From positions 2,542,001 to 2,606,000 of the forward strand of contig JAZGTN010000069.1 of NCBI GenBank assembly GCA_037783415.1: 64,000 nt of DNA, written 5' to 3'. The notes beneath the pieces were generated by a model. It had not been told where the DNA came from. It worked only from the letters and a program-made list of their open reading frames with translations, and ran no database searches. Source of the stretch: Leptasterias polaris (lineage: Eukaryota > Echinodermata > Asteroidea > Forcipulatida > Asteriidae). Position 1 is the first letter of the stretch, and the number at the start of each line of letters is the position of its first letter. The position numbers and the translations under genes are program-made. Below are positions 12,801 through 24,800 of the stretch, piece after piece.

Positions 12801-15800
12801 ATCACAAGGATGAGTAGACACTAATAAGGAAAAGGACCATGCATAAATAACAACAAAACTACAGCAACTACTACACAAGAAGCATGCAAACCAATAATAA
12901 CAAAACTTCAACACCTACAACAAGACACATCGCAAACTCTACAACTTTTGAGAGCTATAGAAAAACTCTACAACTTTGGAGAGCTATATCAAACTCTACA
13001 ACTTTGGAGAGCTATAGCAAACTCTACTTTACATCTTTGGAGAGCTATAGCAAACTCTACAACTTTGGAGAGCTATAGCAAACTCTACTTTACATCTTTG
13101 GAGAGCTATAGCAAACTCTACAACTTTGGAGAGCTAAATAAAAAAAATTAAGCAAGCTGAAACTCTACAACTTTGGAGAGCTATATCAAACTCTACAACT
13201 TTGGAGAGCTATAGCAAACTCTACTTTACATCTTTGGAGAGCTATAGCAAACTCTACAACTTTGGAGAGCTAAATAAAAAAAATTAAGCAAGCTCTACAA
13301 CTTTGGAGAGCTGTAGCAAACTCTTCAACTTTGGAGAGCTATAGAAAACATAAAAAGACATGTCTGATGCCTTTGAGAGGCTCAGATATGAAAATCTAGA
13401 CACCAAGGGCCGATTTCACAAAAAGCTAAGATTGATATTAAGTGCGAATCTCTCATAATTTTACAATGCAAGTATACTTCAATTTTACCTTGTGTTTGAC
13501 AGTTGTTTCCAGTATGTGTACTGGGACACGAACATGTGTATGTGCTGCCTGATACCTGGCATGTTCCAGTGTTGCAAGGGTTGGTTAAACAAGGGTTCGC
13601 AACTGAAATAAAAGCATGCAATCTTCTAATCAAAATCATGCCACAAAACAGATTGACGCTCAAACTACATAAAGGTAGATCTATGTGTGTCTTCATAAAG
13701 ATTGAATATCTTGCGTCAAAGAACTGCTAAATGCAATTTTTTCTTTCAGGGGCTTCAGATGGTAGTTCACAATAAGCCATTTGCGAGTTAAATTTAAATA
13801 ATGTCTGGTACAATGACTAGTTTAGTCACAAGTTACCGCTTAAATTTGAATTCCTCAGACTATCGAGACAGTTGCTATGTCACATGGTTCGGGGCAAGCT
13901 TTTGTATAGCAACCTCCAGATGAGCAAACCCTGGTACCATTGTGTCATACACATCCATTCAGAATTGTGTATGGGTGTTCACCGTCTCTTACGTAACTAA
14001 GCAAAAGCTTGCCCCTAATCATGTGACATAGCAACTGTCTCGATAGTCTGAGGAATTCAAATTTAAGCGGTAACTTGTGACTAAACAAGTCATTGTACCA
14101 GACATTATTCAAATGTAACTCGCAAATGGCTTATTGACCTCTATAGTAAACTATCTAGAACATAATTTGATCAATGTGACCTCTGGATTCATGCGCTGGC
14201 GCTCTATCAACTAGCCGTTATGATGGCGGTCTCCCAATTTTGTCAATAACTTTGTTCAGGGTTGCCAGTCATAAGCCATTCAACCTGAACTGCCGTGGGC
14301 GTGACTATTGTCAAACCCAATAAGAGCAGTATATAGACAACATTCAATGATTGTAGTACATGGTGGGTGTGAATATTAACCAGGTATCAAACCCATGTTT
14401 ACGGTACAACCTGGGAAGTGGCAGTGCAGCAATCACCTTAAGGGGATTCAACTATTTATTTCAAATACCAAGCCATACACCACAGGTGAAACTGACTGGA
14501 TAAATCTTAATTCAATTTTGGGATGAACAAAGACAAATTAGCATGAACATGATTTGAACCTGTTATTTCTACATTGACGTGCAGAAGCTCTAACAGCTGA
14601 GCTATCAAGTCCTAATGTGGGAGGTTACCCTATTTTGTCATTATCGTTGTTAGAGGGTGCCAGTCAAGAGCCATTCAACCAGTTTATTATTTTGTAAGGG
14701 ATTTTGTACAAGTGCATGCCAATGGTGTTAAAACTGCAGCATGCAAAATAAGAATCAGTGATAAGATTTGTAACGTCTGCTCATGCAATTTCCTCATTGG
14801 GGGTCTTTTAGACATGATTGCTCGTTTCTTTGGCACTTAATTTTAATGAGGATTGAAAAAAATAATCAATGGCTTGATTTGTGTGGTTTTTTTTTTGTGG
14901 TACTGTAACCCTGGACTGCCACAAAGTACCATACCTTCCAGGCTAGGATTGTGTATATGGGATTCTTCTGTTTTTACAGCTGGTACTATCCGCAAACCAT
15001 GGCGTATGTACTGTGGAATGTGGATTTTTTGTTTAATTTCTATAGAACTTTGCAGCAAGGGCCAGTTAGACAGGTTAGTGCACTGATAGTACTGGGGTTA
15101 AAGAACTTGGTTCTGCAGACACCCTACTGGCAGGGCAGGTACAGAGATTAACAGAACAAATGGGATGTGTGCCTATATTAAATCGAGAAATCAGTGAGGA
15201 CACCTTCAAGCTGCTACACTTACATTGACAGTTAGTGCCTGTTTGGCCATTTTGACATACACAAGTGTATCCAGTTCCTGATCTAAAGCACTGTCCCCCA
15301 TTACAGGTTGTAGCTACATCACAAGGATGTACAGCAACTATCAAAGAAAAGAAGCAAGCATACTACAATAACAAAATAGCACCAACTAATCTCTACAACA
15401 AGAGAATAAAAATAGAAAAAGGTCTTTAGCATAAGAATTCACAATCTAGGTTAGTTTGTTAATTTTACAATGCAAGTATACTTCCATGTTACCTGGTGTT
15501 TGACAGTTGGGGCCAGTATGTGTACTGGGACACGAACATGTGTATAAGCTGCCTGATACCTGACATGTCCCAGTGTTGCAAGGGTTGGTTAAACAAGGGT
15601 TCGCAACTGAAATAAAAGCATGCAATCTTCTAATCAAAATCATGCTACATAAAAAAATATTGGATGCATATCATGAGTATTGCTGCAGAAAACAATCACA
15701 AAGCGAATTCTGGACTGTTCCATTTTAATAAAGAGGCCAAGCCGAGAGAAGTGAAAGTGCCAAATTGCAACAAGTGATTACAATGCACAAACAAAATGTA

Positions 15801-18800
15801 CCAGGGTTCTGCCCACAGTGGTCGGTGCCGGAAAACCCGACTGGCACTCATGATTCCCCGACCGGCACTCGCAGAATTTTTTTCTTTTTCCGACCACCAC
15901 ACATTTTCCCTTTTTTTTGCCCATTTCCTTCAAAATATTTTGAACAACGTGTAAAACAAATTATTTACCAGTAAACAGTTTTATCCAAAGTTTCGAGTAG
16001 CCTACTTCTTTGGTTTGAGTCTATTTTAATTATCCAGGATCGAGCATTCCTCCCGCCTGTACAATGTACAATATATCCAACGCACGAAACCCACATTGAT
16101 TTTGCAATGGTTTCCAGTCACGCTGATTGTAGCTTTACGCTTGGAATAACATGATACCAGTTTCATCATGTTGCGAACCCTATTCTATAGCGTTTAATAC
16201 AACGGAAATGAACTGCAGAGTAAGCACCATGCTATAGATGCTGTAAATTGTTTTCCCATGGCGGTAAAGGCATGCGCGCACTGAGGGCCTACATTCAAGG
16301 CACAGCTGCAGGGTGCACGTGTGTAACCACTCCGTGCACGATCGAATGGAAATTGACTTGACTGTATTAGGAAAAATTTTCCGGCACTAAACAAATCCTG
16401 GGCAGAACCCTGTGTATTGAATATTTGTTTTACATCTCACACATAGACCCTTGTCATTTGAAATGTTCACAATGCACACAGAATAGTCACGGAAACCACA
16501 TTGTCACGGAAACCACTCAGTCACCCCCACACTCTGAAAATTCTAGAAACCACCTTCAAAACAAGGTGGATGACTCCATGTAGACATTAACCTTGTCCGC
16601 AATGATTACCTTGTTTGGACAAACTGGCAGGGAACAATTATTATGGGAAATTTCTGCAAAGTGTTCAATAACCATCTATATTGGATGGGTGACTGTCCAA
16701 TATTAAAATTTGGAGCACTGCGGCAGTAACACTTTCCAAAAAATTGGTGTTTGACCAATCAAATAACAAGGATCTGTATGTGTGGTATATAAAACAGACC
16801 GACTCTAAAACTACATTAAACAATTTTCATAAAGATTGAAAATATTGCTATAGAAAACTGCAAATTGAATTTTCATCCCAGGTGCTTTGATACAGTAGTT
16901 AAAAACTCAATTTAATTTGTTTTTCTTTTGGTCTTTTGGACTGAGGACTGGTCATGTTTTCTGATCATTGGATCAGAAAATATCTCCATGTTGGATGTTG
17001 AGTTACAACATTGTGTTAAATTTTGTTAGGGTCAGGGCTCGAATTTTACACTGGACCACTGGCCCGAGGCCAGTAATTTTAGTGTTGGGCCAGTAACTTT
17101 ATGACCTAACAAGTCCGATGGTCTTGTGTTTTTCAATTGAATAACAGAAACACATTATGTTCAAGTGTTGACTTTGGGTCTGATAAATTATCATTCAATT
17201 CTATGAGTAATCAAGTATACTCTTCTCTTACTTGTCTCAGTTCGGGTTCATATAAAAGCAGTCAAATGCATGTTAAACTGTGGCAGCAAGTTTTTTTTTT
17301 CTTTCACATTTTGAATCTGGTCTTGTAAAAAAATGTCTGGTCCAGTAAAGATTTTGAGCTACAAGCCCTGTAGTCTTGTGGATTTTCTCCCCAAATTCGA
17401 GCCCCGAGGGTCATGAAGTATCCCAGCAAATCTTCAAAGGGAGTTATGTATAAGGTAAAGTATTTTATTCAGGTTTTTTTTAAGAGTAGCTTCAGTCACA
17501 CCATTTTTTCCCAAACACACCGTACAAGCAACCAAGGCGAATTTCATAACTTTAGTGAAAATTGAAATGAACAGATAATATGTTGTAGTAAGTTTTATAC
17601 ACATTCATGGCAATATTGTTTCAACTGCAGCAATTAAAATACACATTCAGTAATTTGTAAGGTCTTCTAATGCTATTTCCTCTTAGGGAACATTTTAGAT
17701 GTAAATGTTTGTCTGGAGGGGTTGGCAGTGGTATAATTAGTAATGTATAAGAATGAAATTTATCAATATTTTGGTTGGTGTGGATTTTTTTTAATTTTAT
17801 GTAACTATTATTATTATTTTTTTTTTAATTTTATTATCCTATAGTTGTTTTTGGGGGTTTTTTTTTGCCTTTGAGAACTTAGACTCTGCTAAAGTCTAAA
17901 GGTGGGGCCACTAAAAAAAATTGCAAATTATAAAAAATCCTGTAATTTGTCTTTAACCAGGGTCTACTCATTGTTGCAACTTTCAATCAATCAACAACAA
18001 GTTTTGCTGTATGATTTTTGTTTTCTTTTGACTAGGTATTGCACAGCCAAAACCCATACATACGCTTTATATGCTTATTATAATGGTGTTGGGATGTGGT
18101 TAATAAAAAACTTGAAACTTTTAAAACTATTAACACAGATGCAATATAACCTGGAGTGTGGCAGTTGGTTCCAGTATATAAACTGGGACACATTTGACGA
18201 AGGTTGAAATTTCTCAATATTGTTTGCAGGCCCAGATTCCCCATTTGACTTGGTATCATGCAAAGCCTAACCTATAGATTCTATATACATGTATGCTTCC
18301 AATAATGGTGTTGGGCTGTGCTCGATTAAGGAACCAAGTTCCTGAAGTACAGACACCTTGTTCCCAAAGAAGAAACACCTTGTTCCCAAAGTTCCCAAAG
18401 TACAGACACCTTGTTCCCGAAGTACAGACACCTTGTTCCCGAAGTACAGACACCTTGTTCCCGAAGTACAGACACCTTGTTTCCGAAGTACAGACACCTT
18501 GTTCCCAAATAACATACACCATACTGGTGGTTAAGAGAATAAATAGTACAATGGGGAACTGGTCCTGATATGGGAAATCAGTGGGGAGGACACCCACAAG
18601 CTAGCTACACTTACATTGACAGTTAGTGCCTGATTGGCCACTTGAACACATACAAATGTATCCAGTTTCTGCAGTTCCTGACCTAAAGCACTGTCCCCCA
18701 TTACAGGTTGTGGCTACATCACAAGGATGCTGTACAGCAACTATCAAAGAAAAGAAGCAAGCATACTACAATAACAAAATAGCACCAACTAATCTCTACA

Positions 18801-21800
18801 TGCGAAAAAAAAAAGTAAATTCAAGATCTATGTTAGTTTGTAAATTTTACGACATTATGTATAAACCTCATTTTTACCTGGTGTTTGGCAGTTACTTCCA
18901 GTATGTGTACTGGGACACGAACATATGTATGTGTTGCCTGATACCCGGCATGTTCCGCTGTTACAAGGACTGCTTGAACAAGGGTTCACAGTAACTAACA
19001 CAAAAACACAGCATGCAATTGAATGGTCAAAATCAAAACCATAAAGGTACCATAACCATGCTATTGGCAAAATGTCTTAACAAAAATCATCAACACAGAT
19101 TAAGGCTTGAAATAACCACTGAATCACTTAACAGAATATCATATTAGCACTTGGCTAGTACCGGTAACCCTACCAGGGAACTTTCCAAACATAGTTGTTG
19201 AGATTTTATGAATACAAGCTTTTGATAACAAACCTCCAGAAAAATCACCAAATTTACAATAGAAAGAAACATCTTCGGACTTGCGAGTATATTTGTTATT
19301 CCAGTGATAGTTCTCAGCTACAAGGAGAACTCGAGCTACAAGCCCTGTTTTTCCTGTGGAGTTTTTCTTCAAAATCAAGCTCTGCAGATGTGTTTTTACC
19401 TGGTATTTGACAGTTGGTTCCAGTATTTGTATTATTGTGTACTGGGACACGAACAAGTGTATGTGCTGCCTGATACCTGGCATGTTCCGCTGTTACAAGG
19501 ATTGTTTGAACAAGGGTTCACAACAACTAATACAAAAAACAACATGCAATCAAATGTCACCATCATGCTACAAACAAATGACATTGATGCTATACAAAAA
19601 GGCACCATATTAAGTAATAAACTATACTGTGGTTCCATTTTTACCTGGTGTTTGGCAGTTGGTTCCAGTATGTGTACTCGGACACGAACATATGTATATG
19701 TTGCCTGATACCCGGCATGTCCCAGTGTTGCATGGATTGCTTGAACAAGGGTTCACAACAACTAATAAAATAAAAAACATGCAATCAAATGTCACCATCA
19801 TGCTACAAACAAATGACATTGATGCTATACAAAAAGGCACCATATTAAGTAATAAACTATACTGTGGTTCCATTTTTACCTGGTGTTTGGCAGTTGGTTC
19901 CAGTATGTGTACTGGGACAGGAACATATGTATATGTTGCCTGATACCCGGCATGTCCCAGTGTTGCATGGATTGCTTGAACAAGGGTTCACAACAACTAA
20001 TAAAATAAAAAACATGCAATCAAATGTCACCATCATGCTGCAAACAAATGCCATTGATGCTATACAAAAAGGCACCATATTAAGTAATAAACTATACTGT
20101 GGTTCCATTTTTACCTGGTGTTTGACAGTTGGTTCCAGTATGTGTACTCGGACACGAACATATGTATATGTTGCCTGATACCCGGCATGTCCCAGTGTTG
20201 CATGGATTGCTTGAACAAGGGTTCACAACAACTAATAAAATAAAAAACATGCAATCAAATGTCACCATCATGCTACAAACAAATGACATTGATGCTATAC
20301 AAAAAGGCACCATATTAAGTAATAAACTATACTGTGGTTCCATTTTTACCTGGTGTTTGGCAGTTGGTTCCAGTATGTGTACTCGGACACGAACATATGT
20401 ATATGTTGCCTGATACCCGGCATGTCCCAGTGTTGCATGGATTGCTTGAACAAGGGTTCACAACAACTAATAAAATAAAAAACATGCAATCAAATGTCAC
20501 CATCATGCTACAAACAAATGACATTGATGCTATACAAAAAGGCACCATATTAAGTAATAAACTATACTGTGGTTCCATTTTTACCTGGTGTTTGGCAGTT
20601 GGTTCCAGTATGTGTACTCGGACACGAACATATGTATATGTTGCCTGATACCCGGCATGTCCCAGTGTTGCATGGATTGCTTGAACAAGGGTTCACAACA
20701 ACTAATAAAATAAAAAACATGCAATCAAATGTCACCATCATGCTACAAACAAATGACATTGATGCTATACAAAAAGGCACCATATTAAGTAATAAACTAT
20801 ACTGTGGTTCCATTTTTACCTGGTGTTTGGCAGTTGGTTCCAGTATGTGTACTGGGACAGGAACATATGTATATGTTGCCTGATACCCGGCATGTCCCAG
20901 TGTTGCATGGATTGCTTGAACAAGGGTTCACAACAACTAATAAAATAAAAAACATGCAATCAAATGTCACCATCATGCTGCAAACAAATGCCATTGATGC
21001 TATACAAAAAGGCACCATATTAAGTAATAAACTATACTGTGGTTCCATTTTTACCTGGTGTTTGGCAGTTGGTTCCAGTATGTGTACTCGGACACGAACA
21101 TATGTATATGTTGCCTGATACCCGGCATGTCCCAGTGTTGCATGGATTGCTTGAACAAGGGTTCACAACAACTAATAAAATAAAAAACATGCAATCAAAT
21201 GTCACCATCATGCTACAAACAAATGACATTGATGCTATACAAAAAGGCACCATATTAAGTAATAAACTATACTGTGGTTCCATTTTTACCTGGTGTTTGG
21301 CAGTTGGTTCCAGTATGTGTACTCGGACACGAACATATGTATATGTTGCCTGATACCCGGCATGTCCCAGTGTTGCATGGATTGCTTGAACAAGGGTTCA
21401 CAACAACTAATAAAATAAAAAACATGCAATCAAATGTCACCATCATGCTACAAACAAATGACATTGATGCTATACAAAAAGGCACCATATTAAGTAATAA
21501 ACTATACTGTGGTTCCATTTTTACCTGGTGTTTGGCAGTTGGTTCCAGTATGTGTACTCGGACACGAACATATGTATATGTTGCCTGATACCCGGCATGT
21601 CCCAGTGTTGCATGGATTGCTTGAACAAGGGTTCACAACAACTAATAAAATAAAAAACATGCAATCAAATGTCACCATCATGCTACAAACAAATGACATT
21701 GATGCTATACAAAAAGGCACCATATTAAGTAATAAACTATACTGTGGTTCCATTTTTACCTGGTGTTTGGCAGTTGGTTCCAGTATGTGTACTGGGACAT

Positions 21801-24800
21801 GAACATTGGTATATGTTGCCTGATACCCGGCATGTCCCAGTGTTGCATGGATTGCTTGAACAAGGGTTCGAAACTGAAAAAAAAACATGCAATATTATCA
21901 TCACAATCATGCTACAAAACAGACCGACTCTAAAATTATAGATAGTGTTTGTTTTCATAAAGATTTGAAAATATTGCAATAAAAAACAGCAACATGCAAT
22001 CCCACTGGCTTCAGAAACAGTAGTTCAACACTCAAATTCAGAGACCTGTATCCACACTTGATGTGAAATAACAAACCTATAAAAGTTTAAACTCAATCCA
22101 TCTTCGAAGTCATGAGAAAACAGTGAAAAACCCCATTGTATGTTTTCACTTTTTTTCTAACATCAGATTTTATCCTGCATGATAAAGACTATTGTTTTAC
22201 TCATTTCCTAAAAACTATGGCATTTCAAGCAAAACTATTTCAAGGGAAGTATTCCACCATGACCATCTTTATACCATGTAAGTTATGTGCAAATCTGTGA
22301 ACATTTATATTTTCAATCTTACCAATGTTGTACACACCCTTTAAGTAATCAAATCAGTTCCATTTTTACCTGTGTATTGGGACACACACACCTGTATGTG
22401 TTGCATGATACCTGGCATGTTCCAGTGTTACAAGGATTGTTTAAACAAGGGTTCACAGCAACTAATATAAAAACACAGCATGCAATCAAATGTCACAATC
22501 ATGCTACAAAACAGAATGACATTACCAGTATGCTACAAAGGTAAGGTACCATATCGTCAGTGATTTAAGCAATTAATATTAATGCATTTTTACCTGGTGT
22601 TTGGCAGTTGGTTCCAGTATGTGTACTTGGACACGAACATATGTATATGTTGCCCGATACCCGGCATGTCCCAGTGTTGCATGGATTGCTTGAACAAGGA
22701 TCTAGTGCGGGGGAAAACAAAAATATTTTAACAATATTATTTCATTTTTTTAACCAGGACAGCAAAGAATGTCTGAAACAATGGGAAGTTACTTGATTCA
22801 TAAACAATTCTGGATTAAACAAAGAAAAAATTACTAGAGTGTGACTTGAACCTGCGACCTTCGGATTTACGTGTCGGTGCTCCACCAGATGAGCTATCTT
22901 GCCCTTTGTTGGCGGTTGCCCTATTTTGTAGAAATGTTTGTTCGGGGGTGCCAGTCAGAAGCCATAAAACTGTAAACTGCCTTATAGGCAGGATCATATC
23001 CTGTTTACAATACAACCTGGGAAGCAAGCGGCAGCAGAGGGATCACCTTAAGGGGATGCGACTTTGAATTACAAATATCAAGTAATAAACCAATTAAAGG
23101 GAAACCGACTGATTCATATTATAAACATTCACATTTTGTCCAAAGGTTTGTGTCATACAAGATGACTGCTCTTTGTTCTGACACCCCTCCTTATAATGTT
23201 CCGGTAATCCCTCATGATCAACACGATAGGGTTAGGGTAAAGGTTAAGGTTAGGACGTTCATATGATAGTAGTGATGTCAGAACATAGGGAAATGTGTCA
23301 AGACATAGGCGTACTTGTGTAAACCATAGCACTCCTGACAGACTTGTCTTTTGGGAGCACAATTTCCACCGCAATCGATCAAAGCATTAAGTTAGCAGTA
23401 CATTATTTGTCAAATATGGACAAGTTCAGAACAGTAGGCCTTGTGCAAAGACATATATCCACATCGCATATATCCATACCGTATGTGTTCCTTGGAATGA
23501 TAACAGTTGGCGGGTTGTATGTGGCTTTAGGTCATTTTGTCGCAGTCTTTTGAGTTTACACAGTCAATTTAAAGACAGTTGTACAATTTGTAATTGACTT
23601 TGGTTTTTCAATTATGATTCGATGGACTCATCAAATATTTGACCCAAGTTTAAATATACAGATGTATTATTATTGTATGTTTTTACTGACATGACTGTCA
23701 GGGTGCAAAACTAAGTGCGTTAACCGAGCATCACTTTAGTTTTCGACCACTTGGCACTATGCCTGGCTGTGACTATTTTTAGTTTAGGCCTTAAAATAAA
23801 ATTAAAAGGATCTTCTTTCTTTTTATGCGAGCAACAATATCATAATTCAATCTATTTTTTGTTAAGGAGCAAGACCAGAGACAGAGTCTAACATCGGATG
23901 GTAAACGGTTTTAAAATTAGTTAATTAGAAACTTGCTCGATGTTTTTATAGCTCAACCCCCTCATCAGCGCAGCACACAACATTCATCATCATTTTGGGG
24001 ATTTCCCGATTGTTCGCCGTTTGCGCATGCTCACACTCACATTTGGAGATCGGCGCCAGCAACAAAACTAGCTCCGCACTCTGCACAAACAACTTGACAT
24101 TTTACTTCAGTTTTCTGAGGTAGTGGCCAGAACACATCGATTATAAATGAAACCCTTCGTACCTGCATCACATTTAGAATTCGTTTTTTAACAGACAGTG
24201 GATTGAGCATCGAGGAAACTTCAAGACTTTCTAATAAAGTTCTCAGCAGCCGACCCAGCAGGAACTTTCTATAATTGGCAGCGTACAAAATGTAAGTTTG
24301 AATAGCGCCCCCAATAGTTTTGATACGCCTTTGTTATTACAAGAAAACTACTAAAAAAAGCTGTATATGACCGGGCAAATTAGCCTTTTTTTAGGTATTG
24401 GACATTACATTGGAGTGCACTGTTTGGTTTGGGTGTATACCGACAAATTTACCCAAACTTAATAAATTATAATAAAATTAATAGTTTATCTCAAAATGGC
24501 TTTTTATACTTAGCGGGTGCTCAATGATGATATCTGAAAACATACTCAAACTAATTTACATTTTTTGCATCTATGATCTAGCTGAAACTTTCATTTGCGG
24601 TCACTACTATTGACTGTTGTATTTGTATTGATTCTGATAAAATGCACAGTAGGCCTATATGGAAAATAAACTTGGGTTGGAAAGAAATTTAAAAATAAAA
24701 AAATAAAAAAACTAGGCTTAGTATAGGGCCCAGTTTTATCACACCTGAATCATAGAGCAAGGACAGAATCTATGCCTGACGAATCTAACAATTTTTTCTA

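Larger units (their letters stand above)
19400..21876 (-). repeat. Tandem exon array, 235-bp period (10 intact exons plus 1 broken)
   Basis: Each unit is one 117-bp EGF exon plus 118 bp of intron. Units start at 19645, 19880, 20115, 20350, 20585, 20820, 21055, 21290, 21525 and 21760, exactly 235 bp apart. Copies differ at only a few positions. The broken copy at 19400 lies one unit further left, with a 10-bp insertion. Near-identity of introns as well as exons implies very recent duplication or ongoing homogenisation. Confidence 0.95.

Noticed and set aside
12945..13350. CRISPR-like spaced repeats
   Set aside because: There are no unique spacers; it is a simple minisatellite in animal DNA. 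The same holds for 18340-18512.
15224..18740. A seventh cysteine at the end of type B EGF exons
   Set aside because: It appears only when the donor GT is translated; after splicing the split codon becomes Phe.
19629..21802. Repeated 104-codon plus-strand ORFs
   Set aside because: Antisense shadows of the EGF exon array; the minus strand has cysteine spacing, splice sites and phase consistency.
22833..22904. A functional tRNA gene on the minus strand
   Set aside because: The acceptor stem does not pair, and the surroundings are a repeat also found at 14.2-14.7 kb; it is a SINE head.
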